From CPC320 sp002684375 (GTDB lineage Bacteria > Pseudomonadota > Alphaproteobacteria > Rhodobacterales > Rhodobacteraceae): 64,000 nt of DNA. Numbering within the stretch: position 1 is the first letter of the stretch; every line of letters starts with the position of its first letter. The translations under genes were made by a program, and so were the position numbers. Where the stretch lies: NCBI GenBank assembly GCA_965662545.1, contig CBFIHZ010000016.1:19829-83828 (forward strand), in the 5' to 3' direction. Positions 44,940-54,464 of this stretch are shown in pieces. The notes under the pieces were generated by a model. The model was not told the DNA's origin and ran no database searches. It saw only the letters and a program-made list of their open reading frames with translations.

Positions 44940-45547
44940 TCCGCAAGTTCCGCGATCCAAAACTTCTAGTGGCCACGCATAACTTTGGCAAGCTCGAAGA
45001 AATTCGGGACCTGCTAACGCCATACGGCGTCGCCGTAACCGGGGCCGCGGAACTTGACCTTCCCGAACCAGAAGAAACAGAAACCAGTTTTATCGGCAAT
45101 GCCCGGATAAAAGCCCACGCCGCAAGCATCGCAACCCAGTTGCCAGCGTTGTCAGATGACAGCGGCATTGAAATAGACGCGCTTGATGGTGCGCCCGGGG
45201 TGTATACGGCGGATTGGGCAGAAACCCCAAACGGCCGCGACTTTGAAATGGCCATGCGGGCCACCCATGAAAAACTCACGCTTGCGAATGCGCCTTTTCC
45301 TCGTACTGCGCGATTTTGCTGTACTATGGTTTTGGCTTGGCCAGACGGACATGACGAGGTCTTCGCCGGTGTTATGCCCGGGCAAGTGATCTGGCCAATG
45401 CGCGGCTCTTTGGGGCATGGTTATGATCCAATTTTCCAACCCGATGGCTATGACATCACATTTGGGGAAATGGATCGCTGGGAGAAAAACAAAATTAGCC
45501 ATCGCGCAGATGCTTTTCGCAAATTGATCGCCGGTTGCTTTGACTAA
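44936..45547 (+). CDS. rdgB: XTP/dITP pyrophosphatase (RdgB/HAM1)
   Basis: A 203-residue house-cleaning pyrophosphatase that removes dITP and XTP. Signatures are LLVATHNFGKLEEI, ETSFIGNARIKAHAA, LPALSDDSGIEIDALDGAPGV with the catalytic Asp, and GSLGHGYDPIFQPDGYD. Its start overlaps rph (ATGA) and its end overlaps hemW by 8 bp. Confidence 0.95.
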   Translation: MIRKFRDPKLLVATHNFGKLEEIRDLLTPYGVAVTGAAELDLPEPEETETSFIGNARIKAHAASIATQLPALSDDSGIEIDALDGAPGVYTADWAETPNGRDFEMAMRATHEKLTLANAPFPRTARFCCTMVLAWPDGHDEVFAGVMPGQVIWPMRGSLGHGYDPIFQPDGYDITFGEMDRWEKNKISHRADAFRKLIAGCFD

Positions 45548-46715
45548 AAGTTTCCAAATACCTGATTGGCAAATGGGCGGATTCGGCTTGTATATCCACT
45601 GGCCTTTCTGTGAATCAAAATGCCCATATTGTGATTTCAATTCTCACGTCAGTCGCACAGTCGATCAAAATCAATGGTTGTCTGCCTACCTGACTGAAAT
45701 TGATCGGATCAAGTCACTCACCGGAAACCGGGTGCTGAATACGGTGTTTTTCGGTGGCGGCACGCCCAGTCTTATGGATCCGGAAATTGTGCATAAAATC
45801 CTGGATCACGTGCACAAAACATGGCCCTGTGCCAATGACATAGAGATCACGCTTGAAGCCAACCCAAGCTCGGTCGAGGCGAGGCGGTTTCAGGGCTATG
45901 CGCAGGCCGGAGTTAACCGGATTTCGATGGGAATACAGGCTTTAAACGACACCGATTTGCGGCGTTTAGGGCGTATTCATACCCATCAAGAAGCGCGAAA
46001 CGCCTTCGATATCGCACGCAGTGTCTTTGACAGGGTGAGCTTTGATTTGATCTATGCCCGTCAGGATCAATCAATCAAAGACTGGCAGTCAGAATTGTCC
46101 GAGGCACTTGCCATGGCAGTGGATCATCTTTCTTTGTATCAACTAACAATCGAAGATGGCACAGCCTTCGGCGATCGCTATGCGCGTGGGGGTTTGCGCG
46201 GTCTGCCTAAAGATGACCTGTCAGCAGACATGTATGAGGTCACTCAAGATCTGTGTGGCGCTGCAGGGTATGAAGCTTATGAAGTGTCTAATCATGCAAA
46301 AACTGGCGCTGCATCACGTCACAACCTGATATACTGGCGATATGGCGATTACGCAGGCATTGGCCCTGGTGCCCATGGACGCCTAACCCTAAACGGGCAG
46401 CGCAAGGCCACAGAAGCGCAGCGTGCCCCCGGTATATGGCTCGCGGGTGCACCAACGGGACAAACAGAGTTGCCGTGCGTTAACATCACTGGACAAGATC
46501 AAGCTAATGAATATCTAATGATGGGGTTGCGACTTTCTGAAGGTATTGATCGTCATAGATATATAGCGTTGGGTGGTCGGGATCTTGATTCTCACGCGTT
46601 AGACTATTTGGCAAATATTGGGATGATTAAACAATCGCCACACCGAATTTCCACAACAAGATCAGGCCGAATGGTACTCAATGCGATCATTAAAGAACTG
46701 CTGGTGGTGCCTTAA
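45540..46715 (+). CDS. hemW: Radical SAM haem chaperone HemW (HemN-like)
   Basis: A 391-residue radical SAM protein. The cluster motif is CESKCPYCDFNSHV (CxxxCxxC), and GGGTPSLM and ISMGIQALNDTDLRRLGR follow. It lacks the extra N-terminal cysteine context of true HemN oxidase; members transfer haem to targets. The start is TTG 45540 overlapping rdgB; the next Met (45573) would lose a conserved N-terminal stretch and has no ribosome site. The stop is followed directly by the ATG of the next gene. Confidence 0.9.
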   Translation: MTKSFQIPDWQMGGFGLYIHWPFCESKCPYCDFNSHVSRTVDQNQWLSAYLTEIDRIKSLTGNRVLNTVFFGGGTPSLMDPEIVHKILDHVHKTWPCANDIEITLEANPSSVEARRFQGYAQAGVNRISMGIQALNDTDLRRLGRIHTHQEARNAFDIARSVFDRVSFDLIYARQDQSIKDWQSELSEALAMAVDHLSLYQLTIEDGTAFGDRYARGGLRGLPKDDLSADMYEVTQDLCGAAGYEAYEVSNHAKTGAASRHNLIYWRYGDYAGIGPGAHGRLTLNGQRKATEAQRAPGIWLAGAPTGQTELPCVNITGQDQANEYLMMGLRLSEGIDRHRYIALGGRDLDSHALDYLANIGMIKQSPHRISTTRSGRMVLNAIIKELLVVP

Positions 46716-47069
46716 ATGAAACTTATTTGGGCAATGCTCGGGCTACTTGCAATGGCTTTGGCAATAATCGGTGTGGTGTTACCGCTTTTGCCCACCGTCC
46801 CCTTTTTACTTTTGGCGGCATTCTGCTTTGCCCGCTCATCACAAAAATTACATCGTTGGCTTATAAGTCACAAAACTTTTGGCCCGATGATCATTGCGTG
46901 GACCACTTCTGGTGCTATTGGCCTAACCGCAAAGCGCTATGCAACACTGTCAATACTGGCAGTGTTCTCGCTATCTATAGTCATTGGGCTAAACTTGAGC
47001 ATATTAATCCTACAAGGGCTCGTCCTGAGCTGTGTTCTTGGCTTTATCTGGACCCGACCGCACCATTAG
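46716..47069 (+). CDS. DUF454/YbaN family membrane protein
   Basis: A 117-residue inner-membrane protein with three to four hydrophobic segments. LPLLPTVPFLLLAAFCFARSS and the following HRWLISHKTFGPMI are the YbaN/DUF454 signature. Function unknown. It begins immediately after the hemW stop (TAAATG) and its 3' end overlaps parB by 4 bp in convergent orientation. Confidence 0.85.
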   Translation: MKLIWAMLGLLAMALAIIGVVLPLLPTVPFLLLAAFCFARSSQKLHRWLISHKTFGPMIIAWTTSGAIGLTAKRYATLSILAVFSLSIVIGLNLSILILQGLVLSCVLGFIWTRPHH

Positions 47070-47974
47070 GGGCGGCTTAAAATACGACAAATGTCATCGA
47101 GTTGTTCCAAATTTGTATAATTCACAATAATCTGGCCCGATTCCGAGCCCGCTTGGTGCTCGATCGATACTTTCAATCCCAAAGAAGCTGACAAATCCCC
47201 TTCAAGAGCTTTGGTATCTGCATCTTTTGTGCCCGACCGTGCGCGAGGCGCTGCGGATACTTGAGCGGTGGCCTGTTCACCCGCTGCGGCCTTTTTGACC
47301 AATGCCTCAGTTGCGCGCACAGACAAGCCACCCGCCACCACTTGCCGGGCCAAATCACCCGGCGTATCCGACGTAATCAATGCTCGTGCGTGTCCAGCAG
47401 TCAATGTACCGCTCCGCAGCAGTTCTAAAACTTCCTCAGGAAGATGTAATAAGCGCAATAAGTTCGCAATATAACTGCGGCTTTTACCCAAAGCATCAGC
47501 CAGTTTTTCCTGCGTATGACCAAACTTATCCATCAGTTGGCGATAACCTGCGGCCTCTTCGATGGGGTTTAGATCAGCGCGTTGAATATTTTCGATGATC
47601 GCCACTTCCAACACTTCTGTGTCATTAAATTCCCGTATCAAAACCGGCAATTCATGAAGTTGCACCATCTGTGCAGCGCGCCACCGACGTTCACCAGCGA
47701 CAATTTCGTACATTTCTGCAGTTTTAGGACTTTTACGCACGATCAACGGCTGGATAACACCTTTGGCCCGAATAGAGGCCGCCAAATCTGCTAAATCTGC
47801 TTCTGTAAACTGACGACGCGGTTGATCGGGGTTTGGCTGAATTTTCTCAATTGGAAGAGCCATATCTGCCGCACGCCCAGCAGCCGGTTTTAGAAACGTA
47901 TCAGCTTCTACATCTGCCATTAACGCAGACAGACCTCGTCCAAGACCTCGTGTCTTAATTTTCTTTTCTGCCAT
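47066..47974 (-). CDS. parB: Chromosome partitioning protein ParB
   Basis: A 302-residue ParB that binds parS and spreads as a CTP-dependent clamp. The N-terminal RGLGRGLSALM, the CTP-binding GERRWRAAQM, and the HTH stretch QEKLADALGKSRSYIANLLRLL are all present, with a C-terminal dimer domain. The start is ATG 47974 after GAGGG; a TTG four codons earlier is less likely. It follows parA and lies ~2.3-4.2 kb from two parS sites. Confidence 0.96.
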   Translation of the reverse strand: MAEKKIKTRGLGRGLSALMADVEADTFLKPAAGRAADMALPIEKIQPNPDQPRRQFTEADLADLAASIRAKGVIQPLIVRKSPKTAEMYEIVAGERRWRAAQMVQLHELPVLIREFNDTEVLEVAIIENIQRADLNPIEEAAGYRQLMDKFGHTQEKLADALGKSRSYIANLLRLLHLPEEVLELLRSGTLTAGHARALITSDTPGDLARQVVAGGLSVRATEALVKKAAAGEQATAQVSAAPRARSGTKDADTKALEGDLSASLGLKVSIEHQAGSESGQIIVNYTNLEQLDDICRILSRP

Positions 47975-48004
47975 GTTGTCCCTCAAAAACCAAATTTCCT
48001 GGTT

Positions 48005-48808
48005 CTATACACCCACATTATTACCCAAAATTTCCGTCGCCAATTGTCGATATGCCAACGCTCCTTTTGAGGTATCATCATACTTTAGAACTGGTACGGA
48101 AAAAGATGGCGCCTCACTTATTCTTACGTTGCGTGGAATAATAGTTTCAAATACCAATTCGCCTAAGTTTTCCCGCGCGTCGTTCTCGACCTGCTGCGAT
48201 AGATTGTTCCGTGCATCGTACATTGTTAGCACAACACCCTCAATACGCAGATCCGGATTCGCGGTCTGCCGCACCTCACGCACTGTCAACATCAACTGTG
48301 ACAGACCCTCAAGTGCAAAAAACTCGCTTTGTAACGGTACAAGTACAGAATGGGCCGCTACCATTGCATTCACGGTAAGCAAACTCAGCGAGGGGGGGCA
48401 ATCTACCAAAATAAAATCAAATCCATACGTTTTCATCTCTGATCTTCTCAAAGCATCATGCAGCAGAAAGCTACGACGCCCCGCAGTAGCCAAATCAATT
48501 TCTGCCGAACTTAAATCGATTGTTGCCGGGATAATCGATAAGTTTGCGGCTGATGTGGACAGAATTACCTGGTTCAGATCAACCTCAGCGGTCAACAACT
48601 CATAGGACGTAAATTCACGGGCTTCTGGATCAATCCCTAAGCCTGTCGAAGCATTGCCCTGTGGATCGAGATCAACCAACAGAACTTTGCGACCGTGTTC
48701 TGCTAAAGCCGCGCCCAAATTAATCGTTGTTGTGGTTTTACCAACTCCGCCCTTTTGATTGACAACCGCTATAATTTTCGGCCCTTGCGATGGGTTTGAA
48801 TCACGCAT
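48005..48808 (-). CDS. parA: Chromosome partitioning ATPase ParA
   Basis: A 267-residue Walker-type ATPase that moves the ParB-parS complex. Deviant Walker A is KGGVGKTTT, and IILVDCPPSL-like LVDCPPSLSLL is Walker A' region. VDLDPQGNASTGLG follows Walker A as usual. The start at 48808 follows AAAGGA; the frame extends a few codons into rsmG. It overlaps the rsmG 3' end by 8 bp and precedes parB. Confidence 0.96.
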   Translation of the reverse strand: MRDSNPSQGPKIIAVVNQKGGVGKTTTTINLGAALAEHGRKVLLVDLDPQGNASTGLGIDPEAREFTSYELLTAEVDLNQVILSTSAANLSIIPATIDLSSAEIDLATAGRRSFLLHDALRRSEMKTYGFDFILVDCPPSLSLLTVNAMVAAHSVLVPLQSEFFALEGLSQLMLTVREVRQTANPDLRIEGVVLTMYDARNNLSQQVENDARENLGELVFETIIPRNVRISEAPSFSVPVLKYDDTSKGALAYRQLATEILGNNVGV

Positions 48809-49424
48809 GTGCAATCCTTTCAATTTTTAAAATAACCGCCTGGGGCGCTGTAACACTGGTAAAGTGCTCTGATTGAAAAGACCACGATTTACGTGCTTGT
48901 ACGAGTTCTTTTTGCCAAATTGCACCTTTTTGAAATAAAGCGATGCCATCAGGGCGTAAATGCCGCTTTGCAAAGCCCAAAAGGTCCGGCAGATCCGCGA
49001 GTGCTCGCGCAGATACAACATCAGCGCCAATCGGCATTAATGTTTCTATACGCTCGGTTTTTACTGAAGCTGATAATGCTGTCTCACGAATTACTGTACG
49101 TAGAAAGGTCGCTTTGCGTTGATCACTCTCCACGAGAACGACTTTAAGATCAGGATTCAATTCCTTCGCTATGATCGCAACAACCAAACCGGGGAATCCA
49201 CCTCCACTGCCAAGGTCTGCCCAAATACCCTGAGCATCTGGGCATAAATTATATATCTGAGCAGAATCTACGATATGGCGCGACCATAAATCAGCAACAG
49301 TAGAAGCAGATATTAAATTGATCTTTTGATTCCACTTGACCAATAGATCTGCATATTTTCGCAAATTGGCTTTTGTTTCACGTGAAACATTCACACCAGC
49401 CACAGTGCAGTGGTTGGCCGTCAT
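48801..49424 (-). CDS. rsmG: 16S rRNA (guanine527-N7)-methyltransferase
   Basis: A 207-residue RsmG (GidB) that methylates G527 of 16S rRNA; its loss gives low-level streptomycin resistance. The SAM loop is IWADLGSGGGFPGLVVAI, and WNQKINLISAST and RHIVDSAQ are conserved. It overlaps mnmG by ATGA. The N-terminal NVSRET codons encode a perfect parS site, the FHVK/VSRET-like pattern that such sites leave in proteins of this region. Confidence 0.95.
   Translation of the reverse strand: MTANHCTVAGVNVSRETKANLRKYADLLVKWNQKINLISASTVADLWSRHIVDSAQIYNLCPDAQGIWADLGSGGGFPGLVVAIIAKELNPDLKVVLVESDQRKATFLRTVIRETALSASVKTERIETLMPIGADVVSARALADLPDLLGFAKRHLRPDGIALFQKGAIWQKELVQARKSWSFQSEHFTSVTAPQAVILKIERIAHA
49374..49389. 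promoter_or_regulatory. parS: parS centromere site inside rsmG
   Basis: TGTTTCACGTGAAACA is a perfect 16-bp palindrome and equals the known bacterial parS consensus. It lies in codons for VSRET of rsmG, ~1.4 kb from parB. It should be a ParB loading site. Identity to the consensus and the neighbouring parAB make this near certain. Confidence 0.95.
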
Positions 49425-51283
49425 ATTTTTCGCAACCGCTCTGCCTGCCGTAGTTTCGCCAACAATAGCATCAGCGCCGCTGGTGTCATTCCATCAATTT
49501 TCGCTGCTTGAGCGATGTTCGAGGGCCGTGCACGCGTTAATTTCAGCTGTAATTCGTTCGATAAACCCTGAATACCTTCAAAAATAAAACTGTGTGGGAT
49601 CACGCAATTCTCATCTCGTTTCAATGCTGTTGCATCCCGGGACTGACGCTCAACATAATTTGCGTACAAAGCATCCCGCTCAGATTGAACCTGACACTCA
49701 ATATCAATACTGGCGAATGCTGCATCCAGAGGTATAATATCTGAAAATGATATTTTTGGGAACGATAGCAACTGAAAACCACTTCGTCTTGCTCCGTCTT
49801 GGTTCATCTCCAGCCCGACAGATGCGACCTGCTTCGGGGTAAAAGTTTTTTCTTCCAGTATTTTTCTTGCTTGCCCTAGTCGTTCCATTTTATCATTATA
49901 AACGGCTTGACGCCGTTCTGACACGCAGCCCAGCGCGATACCTCTGGCGGTCAGCCTTTGGTCTGCGTTATCAGCCCTCAATGACAGCCTGAACTCGGCA
50001 CGTGACGTAAACATCCGGTATGGTTCACTTACTCCTCGCATGGTCAAATCATCTATCATCACGCCAATATAACTTTCAGTACGGCTGAATAGAACTTTCT
50101 CCTGCTGCCGCACTGCCCGAACGGCATTAATCCCGGCCACCAACCCTTGAGCTGCAGCTTCTTCATACCCGGTTGTTCCATTGATTTGACCTGCCAGATA
50201 AAGTCCAGACAAATTTTTCACGGCGAGTGTATTATCCAAGGCCCGTGGATCAACGTAATCATATTCAATTGCATATCCCGGCTGTAATATAACCGCGGCT
50301 TCTAAGCCATGAATTGAATTGACATAAGACTGCTGAATAGAAACCGGAAGAGACGTTGATATCCCGTTGGGATACACCGTGTGATCATCAACCCCTTCAG
50401 GCTCAAGAAAAACCTGATGTGATGTCTTATCACGAAACCGAACCACCTTGTCTTCGATCGACGGACAATATCTGGGACCGATACCATCGATATGTCCTCC
50501 ATACATCGCCGACTGGTTCAAGTTTTTCTCAATAATCTCATGGGTCTGTTCATTGGTATGAGTGATACCGCAAGAAACCTGACGAGCAGATACACTGTCA
50601 GATAAGAACGAGAACAACACCGGTTCTTCATCTCCAGGCTGCATTTCAAGCATCGCCCAATTAACGGTTCTTCCATCAAGCCGTGGCGGCGTGCCAGTTT
50701 TCAAGCGTCCCAGAGGCAGGCCAAGAGTATCAAACCTTTCGGCTAATTTCACTGAAGGACGCTCTCCCATGCGACCACCATCCCGCGATATATCGCCAAT
50801 GTGGATTTTACCTCTTAAAAAAGTACCCGTGGTAATGACCACGGCGCCCGCTGTTACTTGCGATCCATCAGCCAATACCACGCCACCGATAACAGTATTT
50901 CGCAATATAAGATCTATTACCTCGCCGGAAATAACCTGCAGGTTGTCGGATTTTTCAATTTCCGATAACATTGCGCGCTGATAAATTTTACGATCCGCTT
51001 GGGCACGCGGTCCTTGCACAGCAGGTCCTTTGCGACGATTCAACAAACGAAATTGAATTCCTGCTTTATCTGCGACCCGCCCCATGGCGCCGTCCAATGC
51101 ATCGATCTCCCGAACCAAATGACCTTTCCCCAGGCCACCGATTGCAGGGTTACACGACATTACGCCGATACCGGATTTATCAAGTGTAATTAAAGCCGTC
51201 TGCGCGCCCATGCGTGCTGATACCAGTGCTGCATCGCATCCGGCATGACCACCTCCAACCACAATCACATCGAAATGTTTCAC
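49421..51283 (-). CDS. mnmG: tRNA uridine-5-carboxymethylaminomethyl modification enzyme MnmG
   Basis: A 620-residue FAD protein that with MnmE modifies wobble uridine 34. FAD-binding is VIVVGGGHAGCDAALVSARMG; PAIGGLGKGHLVREIDALDG and AGQINGTTGYEEAAAQG are family signatures, with the cysteine-rich middle region present. The start is placed at GTG 51283 (MKHFDV) with AAGGGG 9 bp upstream; the frame stays open to 51322 but overlaps mnmE. A parS palindrome straddles this start. It overlaps rsmG by ATGA. Confidence 0.94.
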   Translation of the reverse strand: MKHFDVIVVGGGHAGCDAALVSARMGAQTALITLDKSGIGVMSCNPAIGGLGKGHLVREIDALDGAMGRVADKAGIQFRLLNRRKGPAVQGPRAQADRKIYQRAMLSEIEKSDNLQVISGEVIDLILRNTVIGGVVLADGSQVTAGAVVITTGTFLRGKIHIGDISRDGGRMGERPSVKLAERFDTLGLPLGRLKTGTPPRLDGRTVNWAMLEMQPGDEEPVLFSFLSDSVSARQVSCGITHTNEQTHEIIEKNLNQSAMYGGHIDGIGPRYCPSIEDKVVRFRDKTSHQVFLEPEGVDDHTVYPNGISTSLPVSIQQSYVNSIHGLEAAVILQPGYAIEYDYVDPRALDNTLAVKNLSGLYLAGQINGTTGYEEAAAQGLVAGINAVRAVRQQEKVLFSRTESYIGVMIDDLTMRGVSEPYRMFTSRAEFRLSLRADNADQRLTARGIALGCVSERRQAVYNDKMERLGQARKILEEKTFTPKQVASVGLEMNQDGARRSGFQLLSFPKISFSDIIPLDAAFASIDIECQVQSERDALYANYVERQSRDATALKRDENCVIPHSFIFEGIQGLSNELQLKLTRARPSNIAQAAKIDGMTPAALMLLLAKLRQAERLRKI

Positions 51284-51291
51284 GTGAAACA
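51276..51291. promoter_or_regulatory. parS: parS centromere site at the mnmG start
   Basis: A second perfect TGTTTCACGTGAAACA palindrome covers the translation start region of mnmG, between the mnmE stop (51297) and GTG 51283. ParB loading here could affect mnmG translation or transcription, which is speculative. Two sites ~1.9 kb apart flank the mnmG gene. Confidence 0.95.
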
Positions 51292-51296
51292 CCCCC

Positions 51297-52595
51297 TTAT
51301 TTTCCAATGCAAAAACTCGCAAAAATGCTGTCTAATACGTCTTCCACTCCAACCGCACCCACCAGTTGTCGCAAAGCACCGACCGCTGCTCTAATTTCTT
51401 CTGCTGCAATATCATGTTCGATTGCTTCTGACATCGCCAGTACCCGATCAAGATGAACCATTGCCGCTGTTGCCGCTGCTTTATGCCGGTCTCGAGACAA
51501 ACATCCTACCACTCTATAGCGCGATTTCAATTCAGAAGCTACCTGCGACATAAGCGTCTCAACGCCTTCGCCAGTTAATCCAGACACAGCACCAATTGAG
51601 CCGGTATCTGCTATGTCAACTGTTTTCAAATCACCCTTCGGTACAACCTGTATATCCCCAATCTGCCGGTCAATACCAAATACTACTTCAGCCTCGCATA
51701 AAAACACTCTTAAGTCAGCTTGCTGGGCCCGCTTTACAGCACGTTCAATACCCAACTTTTCAATAGGATCGTTTGTTTCCCGAATACCTGCTGTATCAAC
51801 AATTACCACAGGCAATCCATTCAAATCCATCTGGACCTCAACAACATCCCGTGTTGTACCAGCGTACTGTGAAGTAATTGCAGCTTCTCGACCTGCAAGC
51901 GCATTAAGCAAGGTTGATTTACCCACATTTGGTGGCCCGACAATTACCACTTCAAACCCATCGCGCAACCGTTCTGCAATACCGACCCCGGCGATCTCTG
52001 ATTGTAACGATTGCATAGTGCGTTTCAGCAGATCGGACACTTCGGGCATCACATCGACCGGAACGTCTTCGTCAACAAAGTCAATCGTTGCTTCGAGCAA
52101 ACATGCAGCTCTGATCAGATCCTCCCGCCATATTTTGGCAGAGTCCCCGATCGCACCTGCAAGCACCCTTTGCGCCTGACGCCGCTGCATTTCAGTCTCA
52201 GCGTCGATTAAATCTGCCAGCCCTTCAACTTGAGCCAAATCAAGCCGGCCATTTTCCAGTGCCTGACGGGTAAACTCACCCGGTTCTGCGGATTTCAAGC
52301 AAGGGTTCTGGCTTAATTCCGTAAGAACGGCCGAAATTACCGCTGTACTCCCATGTAGATGGAATTCGCATATATCTTCGCCAGTGAAACTTCTCTCTTT
52401 TTCGAAACAAACGATCAATGCCTCATCTAACGCATTGCCCTGTTTGTCTCGTAAAACACGTACTGCCATTTGTCGTAGCTCCGGCAGCGTACCACATAAT
52501 CTGCGCGTTGCATCCCATGCTTCTGGTCCTGAAACGCGAATAACAGCTACACCTGCTTTTCCCGGTGCCGAGCACAAGGCGAAAATTGTTTCCAT
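51297..52595 (-). CDS. mnmE: tRNA modification GTPase MnmE
   Basis: A 432-residue GTPase partner of MnmG. The N-terminal folate domain begins ETIFALCSAPGKAGVAVIRVSG; G1 is GPPNVGKSTLLN, G2-G3 include AGTTRDVVE and DTAGIRET, and the C-terminal signature is CIGK. Length is slightly short of the ~450 usual. It lies between rho and mnmG, with a mnmG ribosome site immediately after its stop (TAAGGGGG). Confidence 0.95.
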   Translation of the reverse strand: METIFALCSAPGKAGVAVIRVSGPEAWDATRRLCGTLPELRQMAVRVLRDKQGNALDEALIVCFEKERSFTGEDICEFHLHGSTAVISAVLTELSQNPCLKSAEPGEFTRQALENGRLDLAQVEGLADLIDAETEMQRRQAQRVLAGAIGDSAKIWREDLIRAACLLEATIDFVDEDVPVDVMPEVSDLLKRTMQSLQSEIAGVGIAERLRDGFEVVIVGPPNVGKSTLLNALAGREAAITSQYAGTTRDVVEVQMDLNGLPVVIVDTAGIRETNDPIEKLGIERAVKRAQQADLRVFLCEAEVVFGIDRQIGDIQVVPKGDLKTVDIADTGSIGAVSGLTGEGVETLMSQVASELKSRYRVVGCLSRDRHKAAATAAMVHLDRVLAMSEAIEHDIAAEEIRAAVGALRQLVGAVGVEDVLDSIFASFCIGK

Positions 52596-52623
52596 CCTTC
52601 AGCCTTTGCGTTTTCACACAACT

Positions 52624-53895
52624 CTAAGTATTCATAGAATCAAAAAAGTCAGCGTTAGTTTTAGTTTGCTTCAATTTTGATATTAAAAACTCTACCGCAT
52701 CGGTTGTACCCATTGGATTGAGAATGCGCCGCAAAACGAATGTTTTTTGCAGATCTATTTTATCAACTAACAACTCTTCTTTTCGCGTTCCAGATTTCAA
52801 GATATCTATTGCTGGGAAAACCCGTTTATCAGCCACTTTGCGATCTAAGATAATTTCTGAGTTACCCGTTCCTTTGAATTCTTCAAAAATAACTTCATCC
52901 ATCCGACTGCCGGTATCAATCAACGCTGTTGATATAATTGTCAAAGAACCGCCTTCTTCAATATTTCGTGCTGCGCCAAAGAATCGTTTCGGCCGTTGCA
53001 GTGCATTTGCATCAACACCACCAGTCAATACCTTGCCAGAAGATGGTACCACCGTATTAAACGCCCGTCCAAGCCGTGTGATCGAATCCAACAAAATAAC
53101 TACGTCGCGCTTGTGTTCCACCAACCGCTTGGCTTTTTCAATAACCATCTCTGAAACCGCAACGTGGCGCGTCGCCGGTTCATCAAAAGTGGACGATATA
53201 ACTTCACCTTTGACCGAACGCTGCATGTCAGTCACTTCTTCAGGACGTTCATCAATCAACAACACGATCAAGTAACATTCGGGATGGTTTTGCTCGATAC
53301 TATGAGCAATGTTCTGTAACAAAACGGTTTTACCGGTACGCGGTGGTGCCACAATAAGAGAACGCTGGCCTTTGCCTATGGGTGCAATCAAATCAATAAT
53401 ACGCGCAGACCGGTCTTTTACTGTTGGATCGGCAGTTTCCATATTCAAGCGTTCATCAGGATAAAGTGGCGTTAGGTTTTCAAATGCAATTTTATGCCGC
53501 GCCTTTTCAGAGGGCTCAAAATTAATCAAATGAACATTGGTCAGAGCAAAGTATCGCTCATTCTCTTCTGGGGATTTAATTACACCATAAATGGTATCGC
53601 CTGTCCGCATGGCGAATTTCCGAATCATTTCCGGCGACACATATATGTCATCGGGGCCAGGCAGATAATTTGCTTCAGGCGACCGTAAAAACCCGAAACC
53701 GTCTTGAAGAACTTCTAAGACCCCATCACCGGAAATTTCCCATCCTTCATCTGCGCGTTCCCGCAGAATCTGGAACATAATTTCACCCTTGCGCATCGTA
53801 GACGCATTTTCGATTTCCAACTCTTCGGCCATGGACAAAAGATCTTTGGGTGTCTTGGCCTTAAGGTCAGCCAGATTCAGACGTTCGTCAGTCAT
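52624..53895 (-). CDS. rho: Transcription termination factor Rho
   Basis: A 423-residue hexameric RNA helicase. The N-terminal RNA-binding domain has the cold-shock-like EVLQDGFGFLRSPEANYLPGPDD; the motor has PIGKGQRSLIVAPPRTGKT (Walker A) and VILLDSITRLGRAFN (Walker B), with the Q-loop VDANALQRPKRFFGAARN. AGGA precedes the ATG. It starts the rho-mnmE-mnmG-rsmG-parA-parB run. Confidence 0.97.
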   Translation of the reverse strand: MTDERLNLADLKAKTPKDLLSMAEELEIENASTMRKGEIMFQILRERADEGWEISGDGVLEVLQDGFGFLRSPEANYLPGPDDIYVSPEMIRKFAMRTGDTIYGVIKSPEENERYFALTNVHLINFEPSEKARHKIAFENLTPLYPDERLNMETADPTVKDRSARIIDLIAPIGKGQRSLIVAPPRTGKTVLLQNIAHSIEQNHPECYLIVLLIDERPEEVTDMQRSVKGEVISSTFDEPATRHVAVSEMVIEKAKRLVEHKRDVVILLDSITRLGRAFNTVVPSSGKVLTGGVDANALQRPKRFFGAARNIEEGGSLTIISTALIDTGSRMDEVIFEEFKGTGNSEIILDRKVADKRVFPAIDILKSGTRKEELLVDKIDLQKTFVLRRILNPMGTTDAVEFLISKLKQTKTNADFFDSMNT

Positions 53896-54005
53896 AGAAA
53901 ATCCTAAAAGGCCAAAAGGGCCAAATGTAATAAGAGGAGAAAGCTCGATCCCGGACGGGTGAGCAAGATGTCCTTAAAATTTTTCACTAGATAAGTCAAC
54001 GTGGA

Positions 54006-54455
54006 TCAATATTTTATCACGACAGAGGCGACAATAATAATCATCAGCACTGTTGGAACTTCATTAAGCAAACGGTACTGACGACCTGAAATATTATTTT
54101 CTCCCCGTGAAAAATCTATACACCGCGCACCTAGCCAATGATGAAATCCAGTCAGCAAAATTAACGATATCAATTTAATCCATGGCCAGATTTGCTGCCA
54201 ATCAATGACGTAAGGCGTGACAGCAAGGATAGCTCCGAATAACCAAGTAGCCATCATCGCTGGTGTCATAATAAATTGATAGAGACGCCGCTCCATTACT
54301 TGAAAAGTTACGTCCATTTTATTGCCGATCTCAGCTTCCTCTGTGTGGTAAACCATCAATCTAGGTAGATACAGCAAACCGGCCATCCATGACATGGCAG
54401 ATATAATATGAAGGGTTTTCACCCATGGATATATCGAAATCAAAAATTCAACCAT
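54006..54455 (-). CDS. hemJ: Protoporphyrinogen oxidase HemJ
   Basis: A 149-residue four-helix membrane protein that oxidises protoporphyrinogen IX. The haem-binding KTLHIISAMSWMAGLLYLPRLMVYH is the conserved front, and TPAMMATWLFG, WIKLISLILLTGFHHW and RQYRLLNEVPTVLMI follow. The start is ATG 54455 (a GTG three codons earlier is possible). It is the last gene before the putative origin on this side. Confidence 0.92.
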   Translation of the reverse strand: MVEFLISIYPWVKTLHIISAMSWMAGLLYLPRLMVYHTEEAEIGNKMDVTFQVMERRLYQFIMTPAMMATWLFGAILAVTPYVIDWQQIWPWIKLISLILLTGFHHWLGARCIDFSRGENNISGRQYRLLNEVPTVLMIIIVASVVIKY

Positions 54456-54464
54456 ATGGGACAC

